DNA of 34,073 bases from Nitrosomonadaceae bacterium (GTDB taxonomy: Bacteria > Pseudomonadota > Gammaproteobacteria > Burkholderiales > Nitrosomonadaceae): contig CAKKRO010000024.1 of the NCBI GenBank assembly GCA_919902625.1, forward strand, positions 1 to 34,073. Direction: 5' to 3'. The position numbers and the translations under genes are program-made. The notes beneath the pieces were generated by a model. The model was not told the origin of the DNA. It saw only the letters and a list, made by a program, of their open reading frames with translations, and made no database searches. This document shows positions 15,161-23,640 of the stretch, in pieces. Every line of letters starts with the position of its first letter. Positions within the stretch are counted from its first letter, which is position 1.

Positions 15161-16468
15161 TTATAGTAAAGCCAAGCGCATATCTGTTAACACTTCCACC
15201 AGATGGGTGGTAAAGCGTGCTGCAGTTGCGCCATCAATGACCCGGTGATCATAGGACAATGACAGAGGCAGCATTAAACGCGGAACAAATTGATTTTCCC
15301 GATAAACAGCTTTAATGCTTGCCTTTGAAATACCCAAAATAGCCACTTCTGGCGCATTGATAATGGGAGTAAAAGCGGTCCCGCCAATTCCACCCAGACT
15401 GGAAATAGTGAAACTTGCACCTTGCATATCCGTTGGTTTTAATTTACCTTCACGCGCCAGCAAAGAAAGTTTAGCCAATTCCTCAGCTATGGTGATTATT
15501 CCTTTCTGATCAACATCCTTAATAACAGGAACAACCAATCCGTTCATCGTATCAACCGCAAAACCAATATGATAAAAGTGCTTAATAATCAGATTGGCTT
15601 CTCCATCAGCACCACTATCCAGCGAAGCGTTAAACTCCGGAAATTTTTTCAGAGGCGCAATGAGTGCTTTCATCAAAAAGGCCAATAATGTCAGCTTTAC
15701 TTTATTTTCCTTATCAATCTCATTGGATTCCTTTCGCAAGGCCTCTAAATCAGTAATATCCGCTTCATCAAATTGAGTGACATGCGGAATCATCACCCAA
15801 TTCCGGTGCAGATTCGCACCAGAAATTTGCTTAATGCGTGTTAAAGGTTTTAGCTCAATCGGGCCAAATTTCGCAAAATTGACTTGTGGCCAGGGCAATA
15901 GATTAAGTACCGATCCAACGCCACCACCTTGAGATTTTGATAATTCAGCTTTCACATAGGCCTGAACGTCTTCTTTAAGAATACGATGTTTAGGTCCGCT
16001 TCCCGTGATCAGATCCAGATTTACACCAAGCTCGCGCGCAAAGCGGCGAATCGACGGACTGGCATGTGCCTTGGACAACGGGGTTCCTTCAACGGATCCA
16101 TTACGTTGTGGTAATTTTTGTATCGATTGTGCAGAAATTTGTTTTACTTCGGCTTCGGGAGGAATCGCGCCTTTCCTGATGAGTTCATCTGCAGAAACTT
16201 GAGTTGAGGTTTCCGTATGATCCTTGTCCGAGGTTTCAATGACTAAAACTAAGGTGCCTTGTGAAACTTTATCTCCAGGTTTAACTAATACTTCCTTGAT
16301 TAAACCGGAATAAGGAGACGGTATTTCTATGGTCGCTTTATCGGATTCTAACGATACCAATGAATCTTCAGTTTTAACTTCATCGCCCGCTTTTACCAGT
16401 ACTTCGATAACCGGAACATCTTTAAAATCACCAATATCAGGAATTACTACTTGTTTTAATTCAGCCAC
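15161..16468 (-). CDS. aceF: Pyruvate dehydrogenase E2 (dihydrolipoamide acetyltransferase)
   Basis: The protein has 435 residues and a single N-terminal lipoyl domain, with the lipoylated lysine K44 in ESDKAT. A linker and the peripheral-subunit-binding segment (ASPSIRRFARELG, about 131-165) follow, then the acetyltransferase core. The active site is DHRVIDG near the C terminus (H408, D412). E. coli AceF has three lipoyl domains, so this is the short form. It lies 86 bases after aceE. No lpd (E3) gene follows, so E3 must be encoded elsewhere. Confidence 0.96.
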   Translation of the reverse strand: MAELKQVVIPDIGDFKDVPVIEVLVKAGDEVKTEDSLVSLESDKATIEIPSPYSGLIKEVLVKPGDKVSQGTLVLVIETSDKDHTETSTQVSADELIRKGAIPPEAEVKQISAQSIQKLPQRNGSVEGTPLSKAHASPSIRRFARELGVNLDLITGSGPKHRILKEDVQAYVKAELSKSQGGGVGSVLNLLPWPQVNFAKFGPIELKPLTRIKQISGANLHRNWVMIPHVTQFDEADITDLEALRKESNEIDKENKVKLTLLAFLMKALIAPLKKFPEFNASLDSGADGEANLIIKHFYHIGFAVDTMNGLVVPVIKDVDQKGIITIAEELAKLSLLAREGKLKPTDMQGASFTISSLGGIGGTAFTPIINAPEVAILGISKASIKAVYRENQFVPRLMLPLSLSYDHRVIDGATAARFTTHLVEVLTDMRLALL

Positions 16469-16554
16469 AGGCTTTCCTTAAATTGCTTCGATATAAAAGA
16501 CAATGATGTGATCATCTTACTCAGGCTATAGATTCTATTAATGATAGCCGATGA

Positions 16555-19215
16555 CTAAACAGTCACTGGATTAGGCTTCTCTGGATCAATGCCATATTTT
16601 TGTATCGCCTGCACGACCTGTTGATTTGGAATTTTTCCCTCCTCAGCCAGTGCCTTGAGTGTTGCAACGGTAATATAAAATCGATCCACTTCAAAGAAAC
16701 GGCGCAATTTCTCGCGGGTATCAGAACGCCCAAAACCATCCGTTCCCAAAACACGATATTTGCCAGGAATAAATTCACGGATTTGATCAGCATAAATTTT
16801 CATATAATCGGTGGATGCCACCACAGGCCCTTCTCGACCTTTGAAACAATTTTCCACATGAGAGGCCTTGGCGGGTTGATCAGGATGCAGCATATTCCAA
16901 CGAGCCACACTCAATGCCTCGCGCCTTAATTCATTAAAGCTGGTCACGCTCCAGATATCTGCATTCACGTTATATTCTGTTTTGAGTATCCCTGCAGCGG
17001 CAATCACTTCGCGCAGAATGGTACCGGCGCCCAGCAACTGCACATGTGGCTCACTGCTGCTTATACTGCCCTCGCTGAATAAATACATGCCTTTCAGGAT
17101 GTCTTTTTCAGCGCCAGCCGGCATTTCAGGGTGTGAGTAGTTTTCATTCATTACAGTAATGTAATAATAGATATCTTCCTGCTCCTGATACATGCGGCGC
17201 AATCCGTCCTGAATGATGACGGCCAGTTCATATGCAAATGCCGGATCATACGATATACAATTGGGAATCGTTGAAGCGACCACATGACTGTGCCCATCTT
17301 CATGCTGCAATCCCTCTCCGTTCAAGGTGGTACGTCCAGCCGTCCCTCCCAGCAAAAAGCCACGGCAGCGCATATCCCCGGCAGCCCAGGCCAAATCGCC
17401 AATACGCTGAAATCCGAACATGGAATAAAATATAAAAAATGGAATCATCTGAACGCCGTGGGTACTATAGGCTGTTGCCGCAGCGATCCAGGATGACATG
17501 GCGCCTGCTTCATTAATACCTTCCTGCAAAATCTGCCCGTGTTTGTCTTCCTTGTAATACATTAGCTGGTCGGCATCCTGAGGTGTATACAATTGGCCGA
17601 CAGATGACCAGATACCCAACTGACGAAACATGCCCTCCATGCCAAAGGTACGTGATTCATCGGCGACGATCGGAACAATATGCCTGCCAATTTGCTTGTC
17701 TTTAACCAAGACGTTCAGAATACGCACAAAAGCCATGGTCGTTGAGGATTCATGGCCTTCCCCACTGGCTTTCAGCAGCGCTTCAAAAGCTGACAAGGGC
17801 GGTATCTGCAATGCCTGAGCACTTGTCTTACGACGATGAAAGGTACCCCCCAATGCTTTGCGGCGTTCTTGCATATAAGTAAATTCAGGTGAATCTTTTG
17901 CCAAGGTGAGATAAGGCACTTCATCAATTTTGTCATCTGGAATTTCCAGGCCAAAACGATTGCGAAAAGCTTTTAATGAAGTTGTTCCCATCTTTTTCTG
18001 TTGATGCGTAATATTCTGCGCTTCCCCTGCTTCACCCATGCCGTAGCCTTTAATGGTTTTGGCCAGTATCACGGTAGGCTGACCGGTATGCTTAACCGCA
18101 GCCGCATAGGCAGCATAGACTTTATAGGGATCATGCCCGCCCCGGTTCAAACGCCAGATATCATCATCCGACATATTGGCAACCATTTCCAATAATTCCG
18201 GGTATTTACCAAAAAAGTGCTTGCGAACATAAGCGCCATCTCTGGATTTAAAATTCTGGTACTCACCATCAACGCATTCCATCATGCGTTTTTGCAGTAA
18301 CCCCTTCGTATCTTTAGCCAATAATGGATCCCAATAAGAGCCCCAGATAACCTTGATCACATTCCAACCCGCACCACGAAAAGCACCTTCCAGTTCCTGA
18401 ATAATTTTTCCATTTCCCCGCACCGGACCATCCAGACGCTGAAGATTGCAATTCACAACAAAGATTAAATTATCCAGATTCTCACGTGAAGCCAATGGAA
18501 TAGCGCCCAGTGACTCGGGCTCATCCATTTCGCCATCGCCCATAAACGCCCAAATTTTGCGGCCTTCGGTATTGACCAATCCCCGGCTGCCCAGATACTT
18601 CATAAATCGCGCCTGGTAAATGGCCATTAAGGGGCCTAAGCCCATAGAAACCGTAGGAAACTTCCAGAAAGAAGGCATCAACCAAGGATGCGGATAGGAA
18701 GACAAACCGTTGCCGCCTGTTTCCTGACGAAAGTTATCCAGTTGTTCCTGACTTAATTGTCCGAAAAGAAATGCATAGGCATAGACACCAGGGGAAGAAT
18801 GTCCTTGTATATAAACCAAATCCCCACCATGTGCCTCACAAGGAGCATGCCAGAAATGGTTATAGCCGACATCATAGAGCGTCGCAGCGGATGCAAAACT
18901 GGCAATATGACCGCCCACATTGGTCTTTTTGTTGGCGCGTAATACCATCGCCATCGCGTTCCACCGGACATAGGAACGGATACGATGCTCTATCGCATTA
19001 TCACCGGGTGACCGTTCTTCCTTACCGGTCGGGATCGTATTGATATAGGCCGTAGTGGCGCTGTAGGGCAGATAGGCGCCTGAACGGCGGGCCTTCTCAA
19101 TCAGTTTTTCCAGCAAAAAATGAGCACGTTCCCCACCGCCATTTACGAGTACTGAATCCAGCGCGTCCAGCCATTCCTGTGTTTCCTGTGGATCTATATC
19201 AGGTTGCAATTCCAT
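16555..19215 (-). CDS. aceE: Pyruvate dehydrogenase E1, homodimeric type
   Basis: At 886 residues this is a full-length AceE-type E1. The thiamine-diphosphate motif begins GDGEMDEPES (GDG at 226-228) and closes with the asparagines near 255-257. HGGDLVYIQGHSSPGVYA and the GGTAGRTTLNGEGLQHEDGH loop are characteristic of this class. It decarboxylates pyruvate and transfers the acetyl group to lipoyl-E2, feeding acetyl-CoA into central metabolism. It is 36 bases downstream of folD and precedes aceF. Confidence 0.97.
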   Translation of the reverse strand: MELQPDIDPQETQEWLDALDSVLVNGGGERAHFLLEKLIEKARRSGAYLPYSATTAYINTIPTGKEERSPGDNAIEHRIRSYVRWNAMAMVLRANKKTNVGGHIASFASAATLYDVGYNHFWHAPCEAHGGDLVYIQGHSSPGVYAYAFLFGQLSQEQLDNFRQETGGNGLSSYPHPWLMPSFWKFPTVSMGLGPLMAIYQARFMKYLGSRGLVNTEGRKIWAFMGDGEMDEPESLGAIPLASRENLDNLIFVVNCNLQRLDGPVRGNGKIIQELEGAFRGAGWNVIKVIWGSYWDPLLAKDTKGLLQKRMMECVDGEYQNFKSRDGAYVRKHFFGKYPELLEMVANMSDDDIWRLNRGGHDPYKVYAAYAAAVKHTGQPTVILAKTIKGYGMGEAGEAQNITHQQKKMGTTSLKAFRNRFGLEIPDDKIDEVPYLTLAKDSPEFTYMQERRKALGGTFHRRKTSAQALQIPPLSAFEALLKASGEGHESSTTMAFVRILNVLVKDKQIGRHIVPIVADESRTFGMEGMFRQLGIWSSVGQLYTPQDADQLMYYKEDKHGQILQEGINEAGAMSSWIAAATAYSTHGVQMIPFFIFYSMFGFQRIGDLAWAAGDMRCRGFLLGGTAGRTTLNGEGLQHEDGHSHVVASTIPNCISYDPAFAYELAVIIQDGLRRMYQEQEDIYYYITVMNENYSHPEMPAGAEKDILKGMYLFSEGSISSSEPHVQLLGAGTILREVIAAAGILKTEYNVNADIWSVTSFNELRREALSVARWNMLHPDQPAKASHVENCFKGREGPVVASTDYMKIYADQIREFIPGKYRVLGTDGFGRSDTREKLRRFFEVDRFYITVATLKALAEEGKIPNQQVVQAIQKYGIDPEKPNPVTV

Positions 19216-19251
19216 ATTCAGGCATACTCATCAAAATTTAACTTATCCATT

Positions 19252-20109
19252 TTAACCGCGGGCTTGCGCACGTTCAGCAGCCAGGATGGTATTACATAGC
19301 AGCATGGTAATAGTCATGGGGCCCACTCCTCCCGGAACCGGAGTAATATAGCCTGCAACATTCTTAACAGACTCATAATCGACATCACCACAGAGCTTTC
19401 CATCAGGCAATCGATTGATACCTACATCAATCACTACGGCGCCAGACTTTACCATTTCAGCAGTAATCATCCGTGGCTTACCAGTCGCCACCACCAGAAT
19501 ATCAGCATTCTTTGTAAACTGAGGCAAATCACGTGTCTTTGAGGTACAAATGGTAACCGTGGCCCCTTGTTCCAGCAACATCAATGCCATGGGCTTGCCC
19601 ACAATATTGCTACGCCCAACCACTACGGCATGTTGACCTTCAATTGGAATATGATTTCTTTCCAGCATGACCATCACGCCGTAAGGCGTGCAAGGCGAAA
19701 ATATGGTATTCCCGGTGGCTAATGCACCGACATTGTAAAGATGAAAACCATCGACATCTTTCTCAACGGCAATGGAAGTAATGACTCGATTATTCTCAAA
19801 ATGAGAAGGCAGCGGTAACTGAACCAGAATGCCATGAATATGCGGATTCTCATTGAGTGCCTGAATACAATTCAGCACTTCATCCTGCTGTGCATCCGCT
19901 GTAAAACTATGCACTTCTGAGTAAATACCGATTTCACTACAGGCTTTTACCTTATTCCTGACATAGATATCCGATGCGGCATCATTCCCTACTATGATCA
20001 CTGCCAACCCTGGCTTGGTACCTAGCCGGGTCAGCTTCTCAGCGCGCAACTTCCATTCAGCACGCACCAACGCGGCTATTTTTTTGCCATCTATAATCTG
20101 AGCGCTCAT
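19252..20109 (-). CDS. folD: Bifunctional methylene-THF dehydrogenase / methenyl-THF cyclohydrolase
   Basis: This 285-residue FolD has the catalytic Tyr49 and Lys53 of YVRNK, GILVQLPLP, KDVDGFH, the nucleotide site VVGRSNIVGKPMA and the C-terminal PVPGGVGPMTITMLL. It interconverts 5,10-methylene-, methenyl- and 10-formyl-tetrahydrofolate. It supplies the same methylene-THF pool that metF, about 1 kb upstream on the same strand, reduces for methionine synthesis. Confidence 0.97.
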   Translation of the reverse strand: MSAQIIDGKKIAALVRAEWKLRAEKLTRLGTKPGLAVIIVGNDAASDIYVRNKVKACSEIGIYSEVHSFTADAQQDEVLNCIQALNENPHIHGILVQLPLPSHFENNRVITSIAVEKDVDGFHLYNVGALATGNTIFSPCTPYGVMVMLERNHIPIEGQHAVVVGRSNIVGKPMALMLLEQGATVTICTSKTRDLPQFTKNADILVVATGKPRMITAEMVKSGAVVIDVGINRLPDGKLCGDVDYESVKNVAGYITPVPGGVGPMTITMLLCNTILAAERAQARG

Positions 20110-20201
20110 TTCTGCACTAACAGCCGATTATATAAGTTAATCGGCGTTCTTCGTTTGCACAGGGGAGTCTCAAACATATCCACATAAGTTCATGCTTAAA
20201 A

Positions 20202-20891
20202 TTAATCGGCCTGTTTTGCTTTCTTAATTTTTGTGCGATACAGAAATATGCCGATCAAGAATACCGGTATCACAAAAAGTGCCGCTGAAATAAGCCCGGC
20301 AGCAAGAATTGCAATCGCACTATTCCCTGGCATAAATAATGTCACAAACCAGATTACTATAAAGGCTACCGATAAGCCGCCATAAAGCATGGTTTTTCTA
20401 CCGCGGTCATAAAGCCTCCAGAAGGCGCCGGAAACTTGTGTATCGTCAATATAATGGTCAAAAACCTCTGCCAGACTGTTATCGTCAGGCACAGATTCAT
20501 ATCCGATAGCTACTGCCAGAGCATTGTGATCATCTTCAATCTTGGACATCTTTTTTAGAAACTCAATACGCTTGGCTACCTTGCGTTTTTGCATGCCCTC
20601 TTGTATCAGCAGGGTTCCCAAAGCTGTAAAAGCCAATTCTCGTGCATCATTCGTATTTCCCAGATTCTCGGCAAATTTCCACATAACCCCAAACAAATAA
20701 AGCTGAATGGTCATATCTTTGAACTCAGGCGCAAAATCATAGCCTTTACTTTTGATAAGCTCAAGTTGAACAGCTATCACTTCCTTGCCGTGTTCTATAC
20801 AAGCATCCATTGTTGATCTGTCTGAAGTAACCGTCTTTGGGGTTGATACTTCCGGAGCCGATTTATCCGAATCAGTTTTTGTTTCTTTCAT
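20202..20891 (-). CDS. Unknown protein with two C-terminal membrane segments
   Basis: I do not recognise this 229-residue protein. The first 28 residues are Thr/Ser/Lys-rich and probably disordered. Residues 30-165 look helical and soluble, with one conspicuous basic/coiled stretch (KRKVAKRIEFLKKM, 102-115). Two hydrophobic helices follow at about 169-187 and 192-218, and a basic tail KIKKAK ends the protein. No signal peptide is present; the N-terminal domain is likely cytoplasmic. It sits between metF and folD, on the same strand, with 176 and 92 bases on either side. It may simply ride in that run; a link to one-carbon metabolism is not supported by sequence. Confidence 0.75.
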   Translation of the reverse strand: MKETKTDSDKSAPEVSTPKTVTSDRSTMDACIEHGKEVIAVQLELIKSKGYDFAPEFKDMTIQLYLFGVMWKFAENLGNTNDARELAFTALGTLLIQEGMQKRKVAKRIEFLKKMSKIEDDHNALAVAIGYESVPDDNSLAEVFDHYIDDTQVSGAFWRLYDRGRKTMLYGGLSVAFIVIWFVTLFMPGNSAIAILAAGLISAALFVIPVFLIGIFLYRTKIKKAKQAD

Positions 20892-21067
20892 CTCAAAACC
20901 TCATGCCTATTTATTTTAATCATGTACATTGATGAGCATTATATACCGGCTTAAGCAATCTGGAAAAAGATCATTCCAGTTTAATTACTTATGTCCATAC
21001 CGCTCCAATCTTGATTTCATGATAACCATTCTGCTGATTTGATTAATAAACAACAAATAAACGCAGA

Positions 21068-21934
21068 TTAATCAGTATTTCCTTTGAGATTGAGACGCTG
21101 CCATATGATGGATGTCAGGCTGGCCGAATTTAAAGTATAAAAATGCAATCCTGGCGCCCCTGCTGCTAATAGGCGTTCACAAAGATCCGTCACGATGTCC
21201 AGGCCAAAAGCTTGTATAGAAGCACTATCATCGCTGTAGCCCTCCAGTTTCTTGCGAATCCAGCGGGGAATTTCAGCACCGCAAGTATCTGAAAACCTGA
21301 CCAGTTGGGAGAATTTATTAATCGGCATGATTCCAGGAACAACCGGTATATTCAAACCGGCTGATTCACACGATTCAACAAAATAGTAATAAGCATCAGC
21401 ATTGTAGAAATACTGGGTAATCGCTGAATTAGCCCCCATTTCAATTTTACGCTTGAAATTTTCAAAGTCTGTCTGAGCAGATCGAGCCTGCGGATGATAT
21501 TCAGGGTAGGCCGCCACATCGATATGAAATGAAGATCCAAATTCCTGCCTGATAAAAGCCACCAGTTCACTTGCATAACGAAACTCTCCAGCCTGCGCCA
21601 TGCCCGACGGCAAGTCCCCACGCAGCGCAACGATATGACGGATACCTGCCTGGTAATACTTTTCCAGAATCATTCGAATATTTTGCCGGGTCGATCCGAT
21701 ACAAGAAAGATGCGGCGCCACCACATGCCCTTCAGCTTGAATTTCCAATACTGTTTCAAGTGTCCGCTCACGCGTGGAACCCCCTGCGCCAAAGGTTACA
21801 GAAAAAAACTTGGGGTTACACTGAGCGAGCTGCTTACGTGTTAATCGCAGTTTCTCGACACCTTGCGGAGTCTGGGGCGGGAAAAGTTCGAAGCTAAAAG
21901 CAGGGGGGAATTTTTTTTGTGATTCCATCTTCAC
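21068..21934 (-). CDS. metF: 5,10-methylenetetrahydrofolate reductase
   Basis: This 288-residue protein has the MetF barrel. FSFELFPPQTPQG contains the conserved catalytic glutamate (E16). SVTFGAGGSTRERTLE, HLSCIG, HIVALRGDLP and PVVPGIMPI follow in order. It reduces methylene-THF to methyl-THF using FAD, for methionine formation. It follows ahcY by 122 bases in the methyl-cycle run (metK, ahcY, metF), consistent with a shared role in regenerating methionine from homocysteine. Confidence 0.96.
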   Translation of the reverse strand: MKMESQKKFPPAFSFELFPPQTPQGVEKLRLTRKQLAQCNPKFFSVTFGAGGSTRERTLETVLEIQAEGHVVAPHLSCIGSTRQNIRMILEKYYQAGIRHIVALRGDLPSGMAQAGEFRYASELVAFIRQEFGSSFHIDVAAYPEYHPQARSAQTDFENFKRKIEMGANSAITQYFYNADAYYYFVESCESAGLNIPVVPGIMPINKFSQLVRFSDTCGAEIPRWIRKKLEGYSDDSASIQAFGLDIVTDLCERLLAAGAPGLHFYTLNSASLTSIIWQRLNLKGNTD

Positions 21935-22056
21935 AAGTCTATCAATCCAGAATTATTGCCATATCCATATAAATCACCTTTGTTTCGCTCAATACAACCT
22001 GTTTAACCCTCTGAATGAAATAAGTTCTCACATTCCCATTCAGAAGGATAGAATGA

Positions 22057-23490
22057 TCAATATCGATACATCTCTGGTTTATAGGGGCCATTCTTATCAA
22101 GATTCAAATAGTTTGCCTGCTCATCCGTCAGTTCAGTGAGTTTTACACCCAACTTTCCAATATGCAGACGGGCAACCTTTTCATCCAGATGTTTTGGTAA
22201 GACATAAACATTCTTTTGATAATTATCTCCATTCTGCCAAAGTTCCATCTGCGCCAGCACCTGGTTGGTAAATGAACTGGACATCACAAAGGAAGGATGA
22301 CCTGTCGCACAACCCAGATTCACCAACCGGCCTTGCGCCAATACGATGATGCGGCGTCCCGTCGGAAATATGACATGATCGACCTGCGGCTTGATATTCT
22401 CCCATGGGTATTTCTGGATTGAGGCGATATCAATTTCAGAATCGAAGTGTCCAATATTACAAACAATCGCCTGATCCTTCATTTTCAGCATATGATCATG
22501 CGTGATTACTCTCAGATTGCCGGTAGCGGTCACAAAAATGTCCGCCTGATCGCAGGCATCATCCATAGTCACCACACGATACCCTTCCATAGCCGCTTGC
22601 AGCGCACAGATCGGATCAATCTCGGTAATCCATACCGTTGCGCCCAGGCCACGTAATGACTGCGCACAGCCCTTGCCGACATCACCATACCCGCAAACCA
22701 ATGCGATTTTTCCCGCGATCATGACATCCGTTGCACGTTTGATGCCATCAACCAGTGACTCTCTGCAACCGTAAAGATTATCAAACTTTGATTTAGTCAC
22801 AGAATCGTTCACATTAAAGGCTGGGAATGGAAGCTCACCATTTTTATGCATTTCATATAAACGATGCACCCCTGTTGTGGTTTCTTCGGTGACACCTCTT
22901 ATCCTGGCAAGGTTCCTTGAATACCAATTGGGCTGAGTAGCCAATTTATTTCGGATCGAGGCAAACAGCACAGTTTCCTCTTCATTGGTGGGATTTGCGA
23001 TCACAGAAGGATCTCTCTCGGCTTTAGTGCCCAGAATCAATAGCAATGTGGCATCACCCCCATCATCCAGAATCATATTGGCACCATCCGGCTGGCCGGC
23101 CACTGTCCATTCAAAGATCTTATGGGCGTATTCCCAGTAGTCTTCCAGAGACTCCCCTTTATAGGCAAATACTGGAATATTCTTGGCTGCAATGGCTGCA
23201 GCGGCATGATCCTGCGTGGAAAAAATATTGCATGAAGCCCAGCGTACTTCCGCGCCTAATGCCACTAATGTTTCGATCAGCACAGCCGTTTGTATCGTCA
23301 TATGTAAAGAACCGGCGATACGCGCACCCGCCAGCGGCTTCTGGCTTGCATATTCTTTACGTAACGCCATCAGACCCGGCATTTCTGTTTCGGCGATAGC
23401 GATCTCTTTACGCCCCCATTCAGCCAATGCAATATCGGCAATCTTATAGTCAGTAAAAAAACCACCCTCTGGATTGAGCACAGCGTTCAT
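22057..23490 (-). CDS. ahcY: Adenosylhomocysteinase (SAH hydrolase)
   Basis: I set the start at the ATG ending at 23490, preceded by GGAGATAATT, giving 477 residues. The frame stays open to 23583, but those codons are the riboswitch and not protein. Marks are the cluster ending in RIAGSLHMT, EVRWASCNIFSTQDHAAAA, the NAD motif VCGYGDVGKGCAQSL, IVCNIGHFDSEID and the C-terminal GPYKPEMYRY. It hydrolyses SAH to homocysteine and adenosine, relieving inhibition of methyltransferases. The length, with a mid-domain insertion, is normal for proteobacterial enzymes. Control by the SAH riboswitch just upstream is expected. Confidence 0.97.
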   Translation of the reverse strand: MNAVLNPEGGFFTDYKIADIALAEWGRKEIAIAETEMPGLMALRKEYASQKPLAGARIAGSLHMTIQTAVLIETLVALGAEVRWASCNIFSTQDHAAAAIAAKNIPVFAYKGESLEDYWEYAHKIFEWTVAGQPDGANMILDDGGDATLLLILGTKAERDPSVIANPTNEEETVLFASIRNKLATQPNWYSRNLARIRGVTEETTTGVHRLYEMHKNGELPFPAFNVNDSVTKSKFDNLYGCRESLVDGIKRATDVMIAGKIALVCGYGDVGKGCAQSLRGLGATVWITEIDPICALQAAMEGYRVVTMDDACDQADIFVTATGNLRVITHDHMLKMKDQAIVCNIGHFDSEIDIASIQKYPWENIKPQVDHVIFPTGRRIIVLAQGRLVNLGCATGHPSFVMSSSFTNQVLAQMELWQNGDNYQKNVYVLPKHLDEKVARLHIGKLGVKLTELTDEQANYLNLDKNGPYKPEMYRY

Positions 23491-23512
23491 AATTATCTCC
23501 TTAAAATATGAA

Positions 23513-23580
23513 CGAGCGCCGTTGTAACCATACCCAATTATGCCGAGCCTCACGGAACAATCCGTTGCAGCGCTCCTCAA
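23513..23580 (-). ncRNA. S-adenosylhomocysteine (SAH) riboswitch
   Basis: Read on the minus strand, the 5' leader of ahcY contains GAGGAGCGCTGCAACGG, then AGGCTCGGCA, then AACGGCGCTCG. These are the conserved blocks of the SAH riboswitch class. P1 pairs GAGCGC (complement of 23570-23575) with GCGCTC (complement of 23514-23519). P2 pairs the ACGGA/TCCGT arms at 23552-23565 around a four-base loop. The class is known to raise ahcY expression when SAH accumulates. The ribosome-binding site GGAG lies 13 bases after P1. Recognition is by sequence blocks and pairing only. Confidence 0.88.
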
Positions 23581-23640
23581 CATAGTGGAAAAATTCTTTA
23601 ATACCTATTAATGTCGATACCTATTACTAAAACTAAAAAT

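Noticed and set aside
16555..19215. Several open frames of 60-110 codons on the opposite strand inside aceE
   Set aside because: They are antisense shadows of a well-conserved gene, lack family resemblance and lack ribosome-binding sites.
22010..22044. Inverted repeat TCTGAATG/CATTCAGA after ahcY
   Set aside because: The stem is only 8 bases with a 19-base loop and no T-run, so I do not call a terminator.
23491..23583. N-terminal extension of ahcY by 31 codons
   Set aside because: These bases are the SAH riboswitch and leader. The ATG ending at 23490 has a good ribosome-binding site and starts where homologous proteins start.
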